A DNA stretch of 64,000 nucleotides from Gammaproteobacteria bacterium (GCA_016712635.1 JADJQS010000015.1:62001-126000); one strand, 5' to 3'; shown: positions 41,029-52,065, numbered from the stretch's first letter. Program-made: numbers and translations. The notes: generated by a model from the sequence alone, not told the origin.

Positions 41029-41762
41029 GACTGCTGCTCGCGGATGACGAAGCCCCGGCCCGCGCCCGTCTGCGCAGTCTTCTCGGCGAGATCGGCGCCG
41101 ACGAGATCGTCGGCGAGGCCGCCAACGGCCGCGAGGCGCTTGAACTCGCCGACCGCCTCCGCCCCGATGTCGTGCTGCTCGACATCCGCATGCCGGGCAT
41201 CGACGGGATCGAGGCCGCCGGCCATCTGGCGGGCTATGAACAGCCGCCGGCGGTCATTTTCACCACCGCCTACGGCGATTACGCCCTGGAGGCCTTCGAG
41301 ATGCATGCGGTCGACTATCTGCTCAAACCGATCCGGCGCCAGCGGCTGGCGGAGGCGCTCGCCAAGGCGCGGCGCCTGAGCCGCTCCCGGCTCGACGCGG
41401 TGCGCGACATGCTGCCGGGCGCGCCGTCACGCACCCACATCTGTGCGCGCGCGCGCGGGCAGATGGTGCTGATACCGGTAAAGGAGATCATCTATTTCAG
41501 GGCGGATCACAAGTACGTGACGGTGCGCCATCTGCACGGCGAGGTGCTGATCGAGGAACCGCTTAAGGACCTGGCCGAGGAATTCGCCGGCCGCTTCCTG
41601 CGCATCCATCGCAATACCTTGATCGCGGTGTCTTTTCTGGCCGGTCTCACAAAGACTCCGGACGGCCTCCACATGGTCAGCCTGCGCGGCGTCGAGGAGC
41701 GGCCCGAGGTAAGCCGGCGGCACCTGTTCGCGCTGAAGGAACTGCTCAAGCGCTACGGTTGA
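41025..41762 (+). CDS. algR: LytTR-family response regulator AlgR
   Basis: 245 residues starting at ATG 41025, after AAGGAGGAGG, overlapping algZ. Receiver domain LLADDEAPARARLRSLL with phospho-acceptor Asp in VLLDIRMPGIDG and Lys in LKPIRRQRL, then a LytTR DNA-binding domain (IYFRADHKYVTVRHLHGE ... FLRIHRNTLIAV). The order argH / algZ-algR-hemC-hemD matches Pseudomonas. Confidence 0.93.
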   Translation: MRLLLADDEAPARARLRSLLGEIGADEIVGEAANGREALELADRLRPDVVLLDIRMPGIDGIEAAGHLAGYEQPPAVIFTTAYGDYALEAFEMHAVDYLLKPIRRQRLAEALAKARRLSRSRLDAVRDMLPGAPSRTHICARARGQMVLIPVKEIIYFRADHKYVTVRHLHGEVLIEEPLKDLAEEFAGRFLRIHRNTLIAVSFLAGLTKTPDGLHMVSLRGVEERPEVSRRHLFALKELLKRYG

Positions 41763-41859
41763 GGGCGCGGCGCCGCGCTGCGGAATTTGCATTTGCCTGC
41801 CCGGGACGCAGCCCTTAGCATAAGGGGCCTTCGCACCCGGATCCCGAACACGCAGACGC

Positions 41860-42795
41860 ATGACCACCGCCAGCCGAATCCGCATCGCCACCCGCAAGAG
41901 CCCGCTCGCCCTGTGGCAGGCCGGTTATGTCCGCAGCCTGCTCGAGCAGGCGCACCCGGGTTTGCAGGTGGACCTGGTCATGATGAGCACCCAGGGGGAC
42001 AGGATCCTGGATTCACCGCTCGCCAAGATCGGCGGCAAGGGCCTCTTCGTCAAGGAGCTCGAACAGAGCATGCTCGAGGGCCGCACCGATATCGCGGTTC
42101 ACTCGATGAAGGACGTACCGGTGGAACTGCCGCCGGGTCTGCACCTCCCCGTGGTGCTCGCGCGGGAGGAACCACGCGACGCCTTTGTCTCCCTGCGCTA
42201 TGACCGGCTGGAACGTCTTCCGCCACGCGCGCGCGTTGGAACCTCCAGCCTGCGCCGACAGGCGCAGCTGCACGCGCTGCGGCCCGATCTCGACATCCTC
42301 AGCCTGCGCGGCAATGTCGGCACGCGCCTGCGCAAGCTGGCCGAGGGCGACTACGACGCCATCGTGCTCGCCAGCGCCGGACTGATCCGTCTCGGCATGG
42401 CGGAGCGCATCACCCAGCAGTTGGAGACGGAGGTATGCCTGCCTGCGATCGGCCAGGGCGTGATCGGCATCGAGTGCCGGATGGACGACGCCACGGTCAA
42501 CGAGATGATCCGCCCGCTCAACGACCGCAGCACCCAGATCTGCATCGAGGCGGAACGCGCGCTGAACGCCCGCCTGCAGGGAGGCTGCCAGGTGCCGATC
42601 GCCGGCCACGCCACCCTGCAGGGCGATAGCGTCACGTTGCATGGACTGGTTGGCTATCCCGACGGCAGCCGCATCATCCGCTGCCATGCCGCTGGCGGAA
42701 CGGCGGAGGCCGCCGCGGTGGGCATCAGGCTGGCGGATGAGCTGCTTGGCTGCGGGGCGCGGGCGATCCTGGGTCATGTCTACGGCGGGCGCTGA
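41860..42795 (+). CDS. hemC: Hydroxymethylbilane synthase (porphobilinogen deaminase)
   Basis: Joins four porphobilinogen units into hydroxymethylbilane in heme synthesis. 311 residues. Motifs are RIATRKSPLALWQAGYV, GGKGLFVKELEQSML, AVHSMKDVP and the cofactor-binding Cys in RLQGGCQVPIAGHA. It overlaps hemD by 20 bases and starts the hemC-hemD-hemX-hemY run. Confidence 0.98.
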   Translation: MTTASRIRIATRKSPLALWQAGYVRSLLEQAHPGLQVDLVMMSTQGDRILDSPLAKIGGKGLFVKELEQSMLEGRTDIAVHSMKDVPVELPPGLHLPVVLAREEPRDAFVSLRYDRLERLPPRARVGTSSLRRQAQLHALRPDLDILSLRGNVGTRLRKLAEGDYDAIVLASAGLIRLGMAERITQQLETEVCLPAIGQGVIGIECRMDDATVNEMIRPLNDRSTQICIEAERALNARLQGGCQVPIAGHATLQGDSVTLHGLVGYPDGSRIIRCHAAGGTAEAAAVGIRLADELLGCGARAILGHVYGGR

Positions 42796-43603
42796 GCCGG
42801 GTCCGGACCTGGCCGGCTGCCATATCCTGGTCACGCGTCCGGCGCAGCAGGCGCAGGGATTGTGTGCATTGATCGAGCGCGCCGGCGGGCGGGCCACCGC
42901 GCTGCCCGTGATCGAGATCTCCGCGCCAGGCAATCCGCGGGCCCTGGCGGAGCTGCTTGCGCGCCTGGAGCGGTTCGACATCGCCATATTCGTCAGCGGC
43001 AATGCGGTGCATCGCGCCTGCGCCGAGCTCGGGGAGCGTGCCTGGCCTCCGGCACTGCGTCTGGCCGCCGTAGGTCGCGGCAGCGCGGCCGCACTGGCGG
43101 AGCACGGTCTGCATGCCGACGTCCATCCGCCGCGGGAGTACAGTAGTGAAGGTCTGCTCGCGCTCGACGCGCTGCAGCGGGTCGCGGGCCGGCGCGTGAT
43201 CGTATTCCGCGGCGAGGGCGGCCGCGAATTGCTGGCCGAGGCACTGCGCGCACGCGGCGCAGAGGTGGAGTACGCGGAGGTCTATCGGCGCGTCCTGCCC
43301 GCCGCGAGCCGGGCCGGTCTGCAGCGCATAGCGACCGAAGACAATATTGATACGATTGTGGTCACCAGTAACGAGGGTTTGCACAACCTGTATGTGCTGG
43401 CCGGCGAGGACAGGCGCGGCTGGCTGCTCGGGCGGCAGCTGATCGTGATCAGCGAGCGCACCGCGCGTCTCGCGGGCGAACTGGGATTCCACCATCCCGC
43501 CTGCGTGGCTCCGGAGGCGAGCGACGAAGGACTGCTCGCAGCCATACTCCGCTGGTGGCGCGGCGCACGCGAAGGGAGCGAGGACATGGTACATGCACAT
43601 TGA
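42776..43603 (+). CDS. hemD: Uroporphyrinogen-III synthase
   Basis: Cyclizes hydroxymethylbilane to uroporphyrinogen III. 275 residues starting at ATG 42776 inside the end of hemC. The family is poorly conserved; visible features are ILVTRPAQQAQGLCALIERAGG, FVSGNAVHRA, AVGRGSAAALAEHGL, PREYSSEGLLAL, RGEGGRELLAEALRARGAEV and VVTSNEGLHNL. Position after hemC makes the call secure. Confidence 0.95.
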   Translation: MSTAGAEPGPDLAGCHILVTRPAQQAQGLCALIERAGGRATALPVIEISAPGNPRALAELLARLERFDIAIFVSGNAVHRACAELGERAWPPALRLAAVGRGSAAALAEHGLHADVHPPREYSSEGLLALDALQRVAGRRVIVFRGEGGRELLAEALRARGAEVEYAEVYRRVLPAASRAGLQRIATEDNIDTIVVTSNEGLHNLYVLAGEDRRGWLLGRQLIVISERTARLAGELGFHHPACVAPEASDEGLLAAILRWWRGAREGSEDMVHAH

Positions 43604-44678
43604 TAACAAACCCGTGGCGGACGATGACGCGGCGCATGCGCGCGATGCCGTCGCCATCGAGCCGCCGGCGCCCGCGTCCGCGCCAGCACCGTCCGGCGGA
43701 CGCGCCTGGAGCTTCGGCATTGCGCTCCTTGCGCTGCTGTGTGCCGGCGGCGGCATCCTGGCGGGTTATTACTTCGCGCAGCAGTTCCGTACAGAGCAAC
43801 AGGTGCTGGCGAAACATGGCGATGATCTGGATGCGGCGCTTCAATCCGCCTCCCGGCGCCAGGATGAGCTCACCGCGCGTCTCGCGCGTGTGGAAAGCGA
43901 TATCCCGGGTGTTGCCACTGAGCTGACCGAGATCGAAGACTTGCTGCGCCGCGAAGCGCTGCGGCGCGTGGAGCCGGCGGACATCGAACGCCTGCTGCGC
44001 ATGGCCAACGACAGCCTGCAGCTGGCCGGTGATATCGACACCGCGCTGCTCGCGCTCAGAAACGCCGACCGACGTCTCCAGGCGCTGGGTGATCCCCTGT
44101 TCGCCGAGGTGCGGCGCCGACTCGCCCGGGAGATCACGTCACTCGAGGCGGTGCCGCGGCCGGATGTCGCCGGCATGGCCTACGCCCTCGCGGGCCTGCA
44201 GGGTGAGCTGGGTGCGCTGCTGCTGCGCCAGGAGGCGCCCGAACCCGCGGACGCAGCGGAACGGGAGCGATCTGACACCGACGTGCCGCAATGGCGCGTC
44301 GTGGCGCGCGATATCTGGGCGTCATTGAAGAGTCTGGTGGTGGTGCGGCGCCGTGAGGGCGGCGAACCGCCGTTGATCGCCCCGGGAGAGCAGATCTTTC
44401 TGACCCAGAACCTGTACCTCAAGCTGGAATCGGCCCGGGTCGCGCTACTCGCCCGCGACGACAGGAATTTCCACGCCAGCCTGTCCGCGGCCCGGGCCTG
44501 GCTCGACAAGTACTACGACGGCGGGAACGCGGCCGTGGCGGCGGTCGCCGCGCGTCTCAGCGAAATGGATCAGGTGAATATCGCGCCGGGCTTGCCGGAT
44601 GTCTCCGGTTCCCTGGACGCCCTGCATGCGGCGCTCGAACGCCGGCGCGCGCCTGGGCGCGAGGACGGCGGCGCATGA
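43593..44678 (+). CDS. hemX: HemX-like membrane protein
   Basis: 361 residues. An Ala/Pro-rich cytoplasmic N-terminus, one transmembrane helix (about 43-62, SFGIALLALLCAGGGILAGYYF) and a long helical, coiled-coil-prone periplasmic part (EQQVLAKHGDDLDAALQSASRRQDE ... in outline). In E. coli hemX was once thought to be a methyltransferase; its true function is unclear. It overlaps hemD by 11 bases and hemY by 4. Confidence 0.9.
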   Translation: MHIDNKPVADDDAAHARDAVAIEPPAPASAPAPSGGRAWSFGIALLALLCAGGGILAGYYFAQQFRTEQQVLAKHGDDLDAALQSASRRQDELTARLARVESDIPGVATELTEIEDLLRREALRRVEPADIERLLRMANDSLQLAGDIDTALLALRNADRRLQALGDPLFAEVRRRLAREITSLEAVPRPDVAGMAYALAGLQGELGALLLRQEAPEPADAAERERSDTDVPQWRVVARDIWASLKSLVVVRRREGGEPPLIAPGEQIFLTQNLYLKLESARVALLARDDRNFHASLSAARAWLDKYYDGGNAAVAAVAARLSEMDQVNIAPGLPDVSGSLDALHAALERRRAPGREDGGA

Positions 44679-45898
44679 AGTGGCTGTTTTCCACCCTGCT
44701 CGCCCTGCTGTTCGCGCTCGCGGTGGCGTTGTTCGCGTATTACGATCCCGGTTACGTGCTGGTGCAGTACCGGGGCTGGACCATCGAATTCAGCCTGGCC
44801 CTGGCCCTGGTCATGCTCATGGGCATGATCGTCCTGTTTCACCTGTCGATGCGGATGGCGGGCAATCTGCTGCGCCTGCCGCGGCGCCTGCGCGACTGGC
44901 GGCGGAGGCACGCGGCGCGGCGCGCGCAGGCCGTCCTGGTGCGGGGCTATCTCGATCTTTATGCGGGGCGTTACCAGCGCGCCGAGCAGCGCCTCAGCAA
45001 GTACGCGGGTCATGGCGACACCGCCGCGGTGCTGAATTACCTCGGGGCGGCGCGCGCCGCACAGGCCCTCGGCGCCGACGAGCGGCGCGACCGCTATCTG
45101 GAGCTCGCACGCGACAGCGCGGCGGGGTCGGATCCGGCGGTGGCGCTCACGCGCGCGGAACTGCTGCTGGAGCGCGGCCAATACGGGCCGGCGCTGGCTG
45201 ACCTGACCCGGGTGCGGTCGGAGCAGCCGAAGAATATCGTCATGCAGCGCCAGTTGCTGCGTCTGTACCGCGAGACGCGGGACTGGGAGCAGCTGCTCGC
45301 GCTGTTGCCGGCACTGCGCAAGCAGCATGGCATCGATCACGCGACTGCGGAACGGCTGCAGATTCAGGCCTATCGCAGCCTGCTGGCGCGTGGCGGCGGC
45401 AAGGGGACCGAACAGGCCCTGAACGAGCTCTGGCAGCGCGTTCCGAAGGAGCTTGCCCATCGCCCCGAGCTGGTACGGGAATATGTGCAGCGGCTGATCG
45501 CATGCGGCGCGCCGGACCAGGCGGAGGCGGTGTTGTATCGCAGCGTGACGCGGCAATGGAGTCCCGAATTGATCCATCTGTACGGGCTGATCGACGGCAG
45601 CCAGCCCGAACGCCAGCTGCGGCGTGCCGAGGAATGGCTGAGCGGCCATGAAACCGACCCCGTTCTATTGCTGACCGTCGGCCGGCTGTGCCGGCGTAAC
45701 GCCTTGTGGGGCAAGGCGCGGCAATATCTCGAGTCCTGCATCCGCAGCGGAGGCGGATACGAGGCGTTCAACGAACTCGCCGGGGTGCTGGAAAAGACGG
45801 GCGAGCGGGAGACGGCGCTGATCTATTACCGCCGCGGACTGGCCCTGAAGGATGCGGACGCGCAGCGGCTGGCCTGGACCGGCGCCGACGCGCCCTAG
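44675..45898 (+). CDS. hemY: HemY-like tetratricopeptide membrane protein
   Basis: 407 residues; two N-terminal transmembrane helices (about 3-22 and 43-62), then TPR-like helical repeats. Start MKWLFSTLLALLFALAVALF; conserved GYVLVQYRGWTIEFSLALAL. Enterobacterial HemY is associated with late heme synthesis, mechanism unknown; it is not the protoporphyrinogen oxidase of the same name. It closes the hemC-D-X-Y operon. Confidence 0.92.
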   Translation: MKWLFSTLLALLFALAVALFAYYDPGYVLVQYRGWTIEFSLALALVMLMGMIVLFHLSMRMAGNLLRLPRRLRDWRRRHAARRAQAVLVRGYLDLYAGRYQRAEQRLSKYAGHGDTAAVLNYLGAARAAQALGADERRDRYLELARDSAAGSDPAVALTRAELLLERGQYGPALADLTRVRSEQPKNIVMQRQLLRLYRETRDWEQLLALLPALRKQHGIDHATAERLQIQAYRSLLARGGGKGTEQALNELWQRVPKELAHRPELVREYVQRLIACGAPDQAEAVLYRSVTRQWSPELIHLYGLIDGSQPERQLRRAEEWLSGHETDPVLLLTVGRLCRRNALWGKARQYLESCIRSGGGYEAFNELAGVLEKTGERETALIYYRRGLALKDADAQRLAWTGADAP

Positions 45899-45903
45899 CG
45901 CGC

Positions 45904-46248
45904 ATGCGCCGCGTATGTTCGCTGTCTGAACTGGAAGGCGTCATGGCCAGGGGTTTTGAGCTGCCCCTGCCGGGCTGCGCGCACGGCATCATCGTCGTAC
46001 GCGGGGATGGGGTGTACCACGGCTATCTGAACCGGTGTCCGCACCGCAGGCTTCCACTCAACTGGTTGCCCGATCAATTTCTGGATCCCGAGGGGAGTCG
46101 TCTGCAATGCGCCAATCATGGCGCGCTGTTCAATGTCGCTGACGGTTACTGCATCGCCGGCCCGTGTGCGGGTACCCGCCTGAGTCCGGTCAGACTGGTC
46201 GCACGCGGCGCGGACCTCTGGCTGGACATTCCCGCGACGGCAGATTGA
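45904..46248 (+). CDS. Rieske [2Fe-2S] domain protein
   Basis: 114 residues with one Rieske cluster: C-P-H in YLNRCPHRRLPLNW and C-x-x-H in LQCANHGALFN give the Cys2-His2 ligands. No membrane anchor or catalytic domain, so it is ferredoxin-like; the electron partner is unknown. ATG at 45904 lies 5 bases after the hemY stop, so it is probably in the hem operon. It converges with rhlB (6-base gap). Confidence 0.9.
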   Translation: MRRVCSLSELEGVMARGFELPLPGCAHGIIVVRGDGVYHGYLNRCPHRRLPLNWLPDQFLDPEGSRLQCANHGALFNVADGYCIAGPCAGTRLSPVRLVARGADLWLDIPATAD

Positions 46249-46254
46249 CCGCGA

Positions 46255-47547
46255 TCAGTCCTGCAGCGCTCCGCTGTGGCGCGGCCGCGCCGCGCGACGC
46301 GGCCGTTGAGGCGGCCGTCCACCGCGCCCGCTGCGGCGTTCGCGCCGCGCCGTCGCGCTGGCCGGTACACGTGGTTCGACGAGCAGGTCGCGGCTGACCG
46401 GCTCAGCGGCGATCTTGTGGCTGATGTAGGCCTCGATCTCGGGCAGCGAAAAGGCGTAGGTCTCGCAGGCGAAGCTGATCGCGTCGCCGGTGGCGCCGGC
46501 GCGCGCCGTGCGTCCGATGCGATGCACGTAGTCCTCCGGATCTTGCGGCAGGTCGTAATTGATGACGTGGCTGACATCCGGAATGTGCAGGCCGCGCGCC
46601 GCGACATCTGTGGCTACCAGCAACTGCAGTTGACCGTCGCTAAAACGGCCCAGCAGGCTGATGCGCTGTTTCTGCGGCACATCCCCCGACAGGATGGCGG
46701 CGTCGATGTCATTGGCGCACAGATAATCGCACAGTTGATTGCCCGCTTCCTTGGTATTGACGAACACCAGGATGCGGCGCGGTTCGAGTTTTTTCAGCAG
46801 GCCGAGCAGCAGCGGGATCTTTTCGTCGTTCGAGGTGTAGTAGACCGTCTGCTTGATGTTGTCCGCCGTGATGGTCTCGCGTTCGACGCGGATCTGCTGG
46901 GGATGGTTCATGTGCTCGTAGGCCAGTTCCATCACGCGATGCGAAAGGGTGGCCGAAAACAGCATGTTGAGCCGCTTCGCGGGCGGCGGCATGCGGCGCA
47001 GCAGGAAACGGATGTCCTTGATGAAGCCGAGGTCGAACATGCGATCGGCCTCGTCCAGCACCACCACCTCGATGGCCTTGAAGTCGAACACGTGCTGCTT
47101 GAAGTAATCGATGATGCGGCCGGGCGTACCGATCAGGATGTCCACCGCCTGCCCGACGGTCTCGCGCTGCTCGCGGTAACCGGTGCCGCCGTACACCACC
47201 TCGATGTGCAGGCCGCTGTATTTGCCGAGCGCCAGCGCGTCCTTGTGGATCTGCAGCGCGAGCTCGCGCGTCGGCGCGATGGCGATGGCGCGCGGCTGGT
47301 TGGGACGCCGCCCGGCGGGCGGTGGCGATTTGATGAGACGATTCAGCAGCGCGATAAGGAAGGCCGCCGTCTTGCCGGTGCCGGTCTGCGACTGCCCGCA
47401 CACATCGCGTCCGGCAAGCGCGAGTTCGAGCGCCTGGGCCTGGATCGGCGTGCAGTATGAAAAACCAATTTCTTCAATGGCTTGCTTAATCTGCGCCGGA
47501 AGGTTCAGCTGTGAAAAGCTGATATTCGTCAAATGCTTGCCACTCAT
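46255..47547 (-). CDS. rhlB: DEAD-box ATP-dependent RNA helicase RhlB
   Basis: RNA helicase of the degradosome type. 430 residues from ATG 47547 (MSGKHLTNISFSQLNLP); an upstream ATG at 47577 is less likely. Motifs: GFSYCTPIQAQALELALAGRD (Q motif), GQSQTGTGKTAAF, PTRELALQIHKDA, VLDEADRMFDLGF, SATLSHR, ATDVAARGLHIPDV and HRIGRTARAG. The tail is Arg-rich. It diverges from trxA-rho exactly as in E. coli, which supports the RhlB name over other DEAD-box proteins. Confidence 0.94.
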   Translation of the reverse strand: MSGKHLTNISFSQLNLPAQIKQAIEEIGFSYCTPIQAQALELALAGRDVCGQSQTGTGKTAAFLIALLNRLIKSPPPAGRRPNQPRAIAIAPTRELALQIHKDALALGKYSGLHIEVVYGGTGYREQRETVGQAVDILIGTPGRIIDYFKQHVFDFKAIEVVVLDEADRMFDLGFIKDIRFLLRRMPPPAKRLNMLFSATLSHRVMELAYEHMNHPQQIRVERETITADNIKQTVYYTSNDEKIPLLLGLLKKLEPRRILVFVNTKEAGNQLCDYLCANDIDAAILSGDVPQKQRISLLGRFSDGQLQLLVATDVAARGLHIPDVSHVINYDLPQDPEDYVHRIGRTARAGATGDAISFACETYAFSLPEIEAYISHKIAAEPVSRDLLVEPRVPASATARRERRSGRGGRPPQRPRRAARPRHSGALQD

Positions 47548-47710
47548 GGGGCGACAGCATATCAGATTTGTGTCCATTTCGACGAATGTCGCGAGTGGAG
47601 TGGAGCGGCCCTTCGGGTTTGTATCGCGCCACCATTTTGTTGATAATTGGCGCCAGCAACCACATGATCATGGGCAACGCGAAGTTGTCGGAAACCGGAG
47701 GCAAGCTTAA

Positions 47711-48037
47711 GTGAGTGCGAACATCAAGTACGTGTCGGACGGCGAATTCGAGCAGAAGGTATTGAGATCGGATCTGCCGGTACTGGTGGATTTCTGGGCC
47801 GAGTGGTGCGGGCCCTGCAAGATGATCGCCCCCATCCTGGATGAGATCGCGGATGCCTATGCCGGCAAGCTGACCGTGGCCAAGCTCAACATCGATGACA
47901 ACCCCGCGACCCCCCCCAGATACGGCATCCGCGGCATTCCGACCCTGATGTTGTTCAAGAACGGCAACGTGGAGGCGACCAAGGTGGGCGCGGTATCGAA
48001 GTCGCAGCTGTCGGCGTTTATCGACAGCAATATTTAG
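47711..48037 (+). CDS. trxA: Thioredoxin
   Basis: Small dithiol reductant. 108 residues from GTG 47711, following CGGAGGCAAG. The active site WAEWCGPCKMIAP and the cis-Pro loop RGIPTLMLFKNG are canonical. Between divergent rhlB and rho, the conserved gammaproteobacterial order. Confidence 0.97.
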   Translation: MSANIKYVSDGEFEQKVLRSDLPVLVDFWAEWCGPCKMIAPILDEIADAYAGKLTVAKLNIDDNPATPPRYGIRGIPTLMLFKNGNVEATKVGAVSKSQLSAFIDSNI

Positions 48038-48276
48038 GCAATATTCAGCGGCGGGGCGTTCGGCCGGCGACAGCAAAAAGTGCTGGACGCTGCCGCTAAA
48101 TGGTGATAGCGTTACCCAAACAGAATCCAAACAGCTAGTTACGGCTTACCTCCTGCAGCCGTCTTCCATTTAGTTTTAACGTACAATCCCTGACAGAGAA
48201 TACCGCAGGCCTGCTGGGCAGCGCGGACAACTTCCGTCCCCCTCTAGTCGTCACCGTCATATCCAATAAAACATCT
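48038..48276 (+). promoter_or_regulatory. rho leader region
   Basis: 239 bases between trxA and rho. A TACAAT -10-like element (48182-48187) without a clear -35 is present, leaving about 85 bases of leader. E. coli rho has an attenuated leader here; I see no obvious small ORF equivalent to rhoL. Confidence 0.4.
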
Positions 48277-49533
<1,257 letters not shown>

Positions 49534-49540
49534 CGGTACC

Positions 49541-49557
49541 GCGCGGGAAGACCGCGC
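49541..49557. terminator. Possible stem-loop between rho and gspN
   Basis: GCGCGG / CCGCGC, perfect 6-bp stem with a 5-base loop, between two convergent genes. There is no T-run, so it may be a weak bidirectional terminator. Confidence 0.35.
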
Positions 49558-49585
49558 AGCTACCTGTACTACAGGCGCGCCCGGC

Positions 49586-50356
49586 CTAGAAGTAACTCGC
49601 GAGATCGATGCGGCCGCGCCGGCTCAGACTCACCTTGCCGGCGGCATTCGGCGTGCCGAGGAAGCGCAGCGCCTGGCGCAGCTGGACGTCGTTCGGATCG
49701 CGCGCGCTCAGCCCGATCGTGAGCTGGTATTCGCCGCCCGGCTGAAAGATCAGCACTCCGTCCGCCTGCAACGGACCGCCGTTGTCCTTGAGTATCCCCT
49801 TGATGATTTCACCGCTGGATTCCAGCCGCATGGCGGCCCCCCCCAGCGCGACGTTGACCGGAGGGGCGAACGCCGCGTCCGCGATACTGAGCGTCGCCTC
49901 AAGGGCGGCGATCTTCCCGGCACGGATCTCGAGGTGGCCGATCTCGACCCTGAACTGGCCGTTGAGGCCGATGTCGTGCAGGTCGACGAAGCGCAGCGCC
50001 TCGTTGAGCGGAAGTGCGAGCTGGACATCGTCAGCAAAAAAAGGGGCGCCGAGCCCGCGGCCGACGACGGCGCTGACGGGCGCGCGTGCCAGCCGGCCTG
50101 AGAGCGCGTATTCGACGCGCCCCAGCAGCAGCGCGCGCGGGCGGAACGTCCACGCCGGCGCATCGATGCGCGTCTTGCCGATGGTTGCGGCGGCGGCGCG
50201 GCCGTACCACAGCGTACCGTCGGGTTGATAGAGCTGCACCGGCGCGGCGGCGCGCGACTGCAGCCAGGCGTACAGTTGCGCGGCCGGGAACTGGAGAATA
50301 AGGAAGACCAGATAGGCGCACGATAACAGCAGGCCGTAACCGATCAGGCGCTTCAT
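49586..50356 (-). CDS. gspN: Type II secretion protein GspN
   Basis: 256 residues: one N-terminal transmembrane helix (MKRLIGYGLLLSCAYLVFLI) and a periplasmic domain (PDGTLWYGRAAAATIGKTRI ... SLSRRGRIDLASYF). GspN is present in only some T2SS clusters; in Xanthomonas XpsN links the outer and inner parts, a role otherwise given to GspC. Since no gspC is seen here, a similar role is plausible. Last gene of the operon, overlapping gspM by 4 bases. Confidence 0.88.
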   Translation of the reverse strand: MKRLIGYGLLLSCAYLVFLILQFPAAQLYAWLQSRAAAPVQLYQPDGTLWYGRAAAATIGKTRIDAPAWTFRPRALLLGRVEYALSGRLARAPVSAVVGRGLGAPFFADDVQLALPLNEALRFVDLHDIGLNGQFRVEIGHLEIRAGKIAALEATLSIADAAFAPPVNVALGGAAMRLESSGEIIKGILKDNGGPLQADGVLIFQPGGEYQLTIGLSARDPNDVQLRQALRFLGTPNAAGKVSLSRRGRIDLASYF

Positions 50357-50838
50357 GGCGTGCCCGCCTGCAGCGCCAGGCGCGCGTCCACCGTGCCCGA
50401 CTGGCTCCTGCCGTCGATGGTGATCGATTCGATGCGCACGCCGTGTTCGCGCACCAGCAACTCGAGCCAGCGGGTCAAGTCGTCGAAGCCCGCCTGTTCG
50501 AGGCGGATGCGCACCTTGTCGGTGCCCTCGGGCTCGACCCGCTTCATCGCGGCGGCGAGACCGTGCTGGCGCGCGGTGCTGTCCGCCACGGCGAGCAGGG
50601 ATTGGCCGGCGCCGCGCCGTGCCGGGGCACTGCCGCGCAGCTGCTTGACCTCCGTCGCCGCCTGCTGCATCCACACGCGCAATTCACGCTGTGCGACCAC
50701 ATTGTCGTCGAGCCGCTCGACATATCGGCTGAACGGATGCCAGGCGATGAGGAATAGCAGGACGAGCAGCGCGCCCCCGCCGCCACCCGCCAGCAGCACC
50801 CGTTCCCGGTCGCTCAGGTTTGCGATGAACTGTTTCAT
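50353..50838 (-). CDS. gspM: Type II secretion protein GspM
   Basis: 161 residues. A short cytoplasmic N-terminus (MKQFIANLSDRERVLLAGGG), one transmembrane helix (GALLVLLFLIAWHPF) and a periplasmic ferredoxin-like domain. It partners GspL in the inner-membrane platform. It overlaps gspL and gspN by 4 bases each. Confidence 0.9.
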   Translation of the reverse strand: MKQFIANLSDRERVLLAGGGGGALLVLLFLIAWHPFSRYVERLDDNVVAQRELRVWMQQAATEVKQLRGSAPARRGAGQSLLAVADSTARQHGLAAAMKRVEPEGTDKVRIRLEQAGFDDLTRWLELLVREHGVRIESITIDGRSQSGTVDARLALQAGTP

Positions 50839-52064
50839 ATGCCCTTCTTCGCCAGCTGCAGCCGCGCCTCGACGCGGTCATTGAGCGCGCTCGCGGACTG
50901 GATGTCGACCTCCATGCCGGCCGCCTCGATCAGCTGCTGTTTGAGCCGGTCCAGGGCCTGCAAATCGCCGATCACCAGCGCGAGGTCGAGTTTGCCGTCG
51001 TGATAATTCACGCGCTGCAGTATGAGGTTGTCGACCTGCTTGAGCGGGCCGGCAGCGTCGCTCATGAGGGCGAGGAACCCGCCTCCCGTGCCGCCACCTC
51101 CGCCGCGCAGCGCGGCCAGCCCCTGTTCCATCTGCGCGCGCGGATTGACCACCCGGCGCGCGTCAGGAAAGGCGTCAAGGTAGATCGCCTGGATCTCCTG
51201 TTCCAGCGCCGCGTTTTCGCGCGACAGCGTGATGTAGTCGGCGACGGTCATGCCGGCGTTGACCAGCAGCAGGACCGCCAGCAGCAATGCGGCCGGGATC
51301 CACGGCCGCCACACCCGGCCCAGCTGTTCGCGCCTGCTGTAGTCGCCCTGCAGCAGGTTGATCGCCGCCTGCTCGCTGAAGTGACGCACCATCAAGGCCA
51401 GCTTGCTGCCGCTGACGGCGCGCCATTCGACATGCACCCCGGAATCCTTGGGGAACTCGACATCCAGCTTGTGCGCGTCGTCGTACAGCACGACGCGATC
51501 CGGACGCTGATCGCCGGCTTCGTCGACGCTGAGCGGCAGCAGGAGCGCGAAATTCGCGCTGTCGAGGGCAAACCCGCCCTGTGCGGCGGTGCGCACCAGG
51601 CTGATGTCGCCCTTGTCGAGTGCGGTCCACGAACCGGCCTCGAAGGGCAGGGTGAGGGTATCGGCCACCAACATTTCCGGCACGATACCCGCTGCATGCA
51701 ACTGCTCCAGCCACTGGTCCATGCGCGCCCGCTCGACCACCGCGGCACACAGGGCGCCACCGGACTCGCGCATGCCGGGGGCGAAGTGAAGCGTCTCGAC
51801 ATCCGGTATCAGGCGGTCTTCCAGCACGTAGGGGAGCGCGGCCAGTATCCGCTGCCGGTTGCGCGCCGGGACCACGGCGCGCGCCAGAGTGACGTCTTCG
51901 CCGGGCACCAGCACCACGACGCGGCAGCCGGCGCATTGCCGCGACAGATCCTCCAGCGCGCTGCGTTCGACAGCGGACTCGGTCGCACCGTCGGACACAC
52001 GCACCCATTCCGCCGTGCCGTCGGACAGACAGGTGCCGAGATGTATGAAAAGCGTGTCGCGCAT
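50835..52064 (-). CDS. gspL: Type II secretion protein GspL
   Basis: 409 residues. The N-terminal cytoplasmic actin-like domain (MRDTLFIHLGTCLSDG onward) recruits GspE. There is a transmembrane helix near 255-275 (WIPAALLLAVLLLVNAGMTV) and a periplasmic C-terminal domain. It connects the ATPase to GspM. It starts one base after the end of gspK. Confidence 0.92.
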   Translation of the reverse strand: MRDTLFIHLGTCLSDGTAEWVRVSDGATESAVERSALEDLSRQCAGCRVVVLVPGEDVTLARAVVPARNRQRILAALPYVLEDRLIPDVETLHFAPGMRESGGALCAAVVERARMDQWLEQLHAAGIVPEMLVADTLTLPFEAGSWTALDKGDISLVRTAAQGGFALDSANFALLLPLSVDEAGDQRPDRVVLYDDAHKLDVEFPKDSGVHVEWRAVSGSKLALMVRHFSEQAAINLLQGDYSRREQLGRVWRPWIPAALLLAVLLLVNAGMTVADYITLSRENAALEQEIQAIYLDAFPDARRVVNPRAQMEQGLAALRGGGGGTGGGFLALMSDAAGPLKQVDNLILQRVNYHDGKLDLALVIGDLQALDRLKQQLIEAAGMEVDIQSASALNDRVEARLQLAKKGI

Positions 52065-52065
52065 G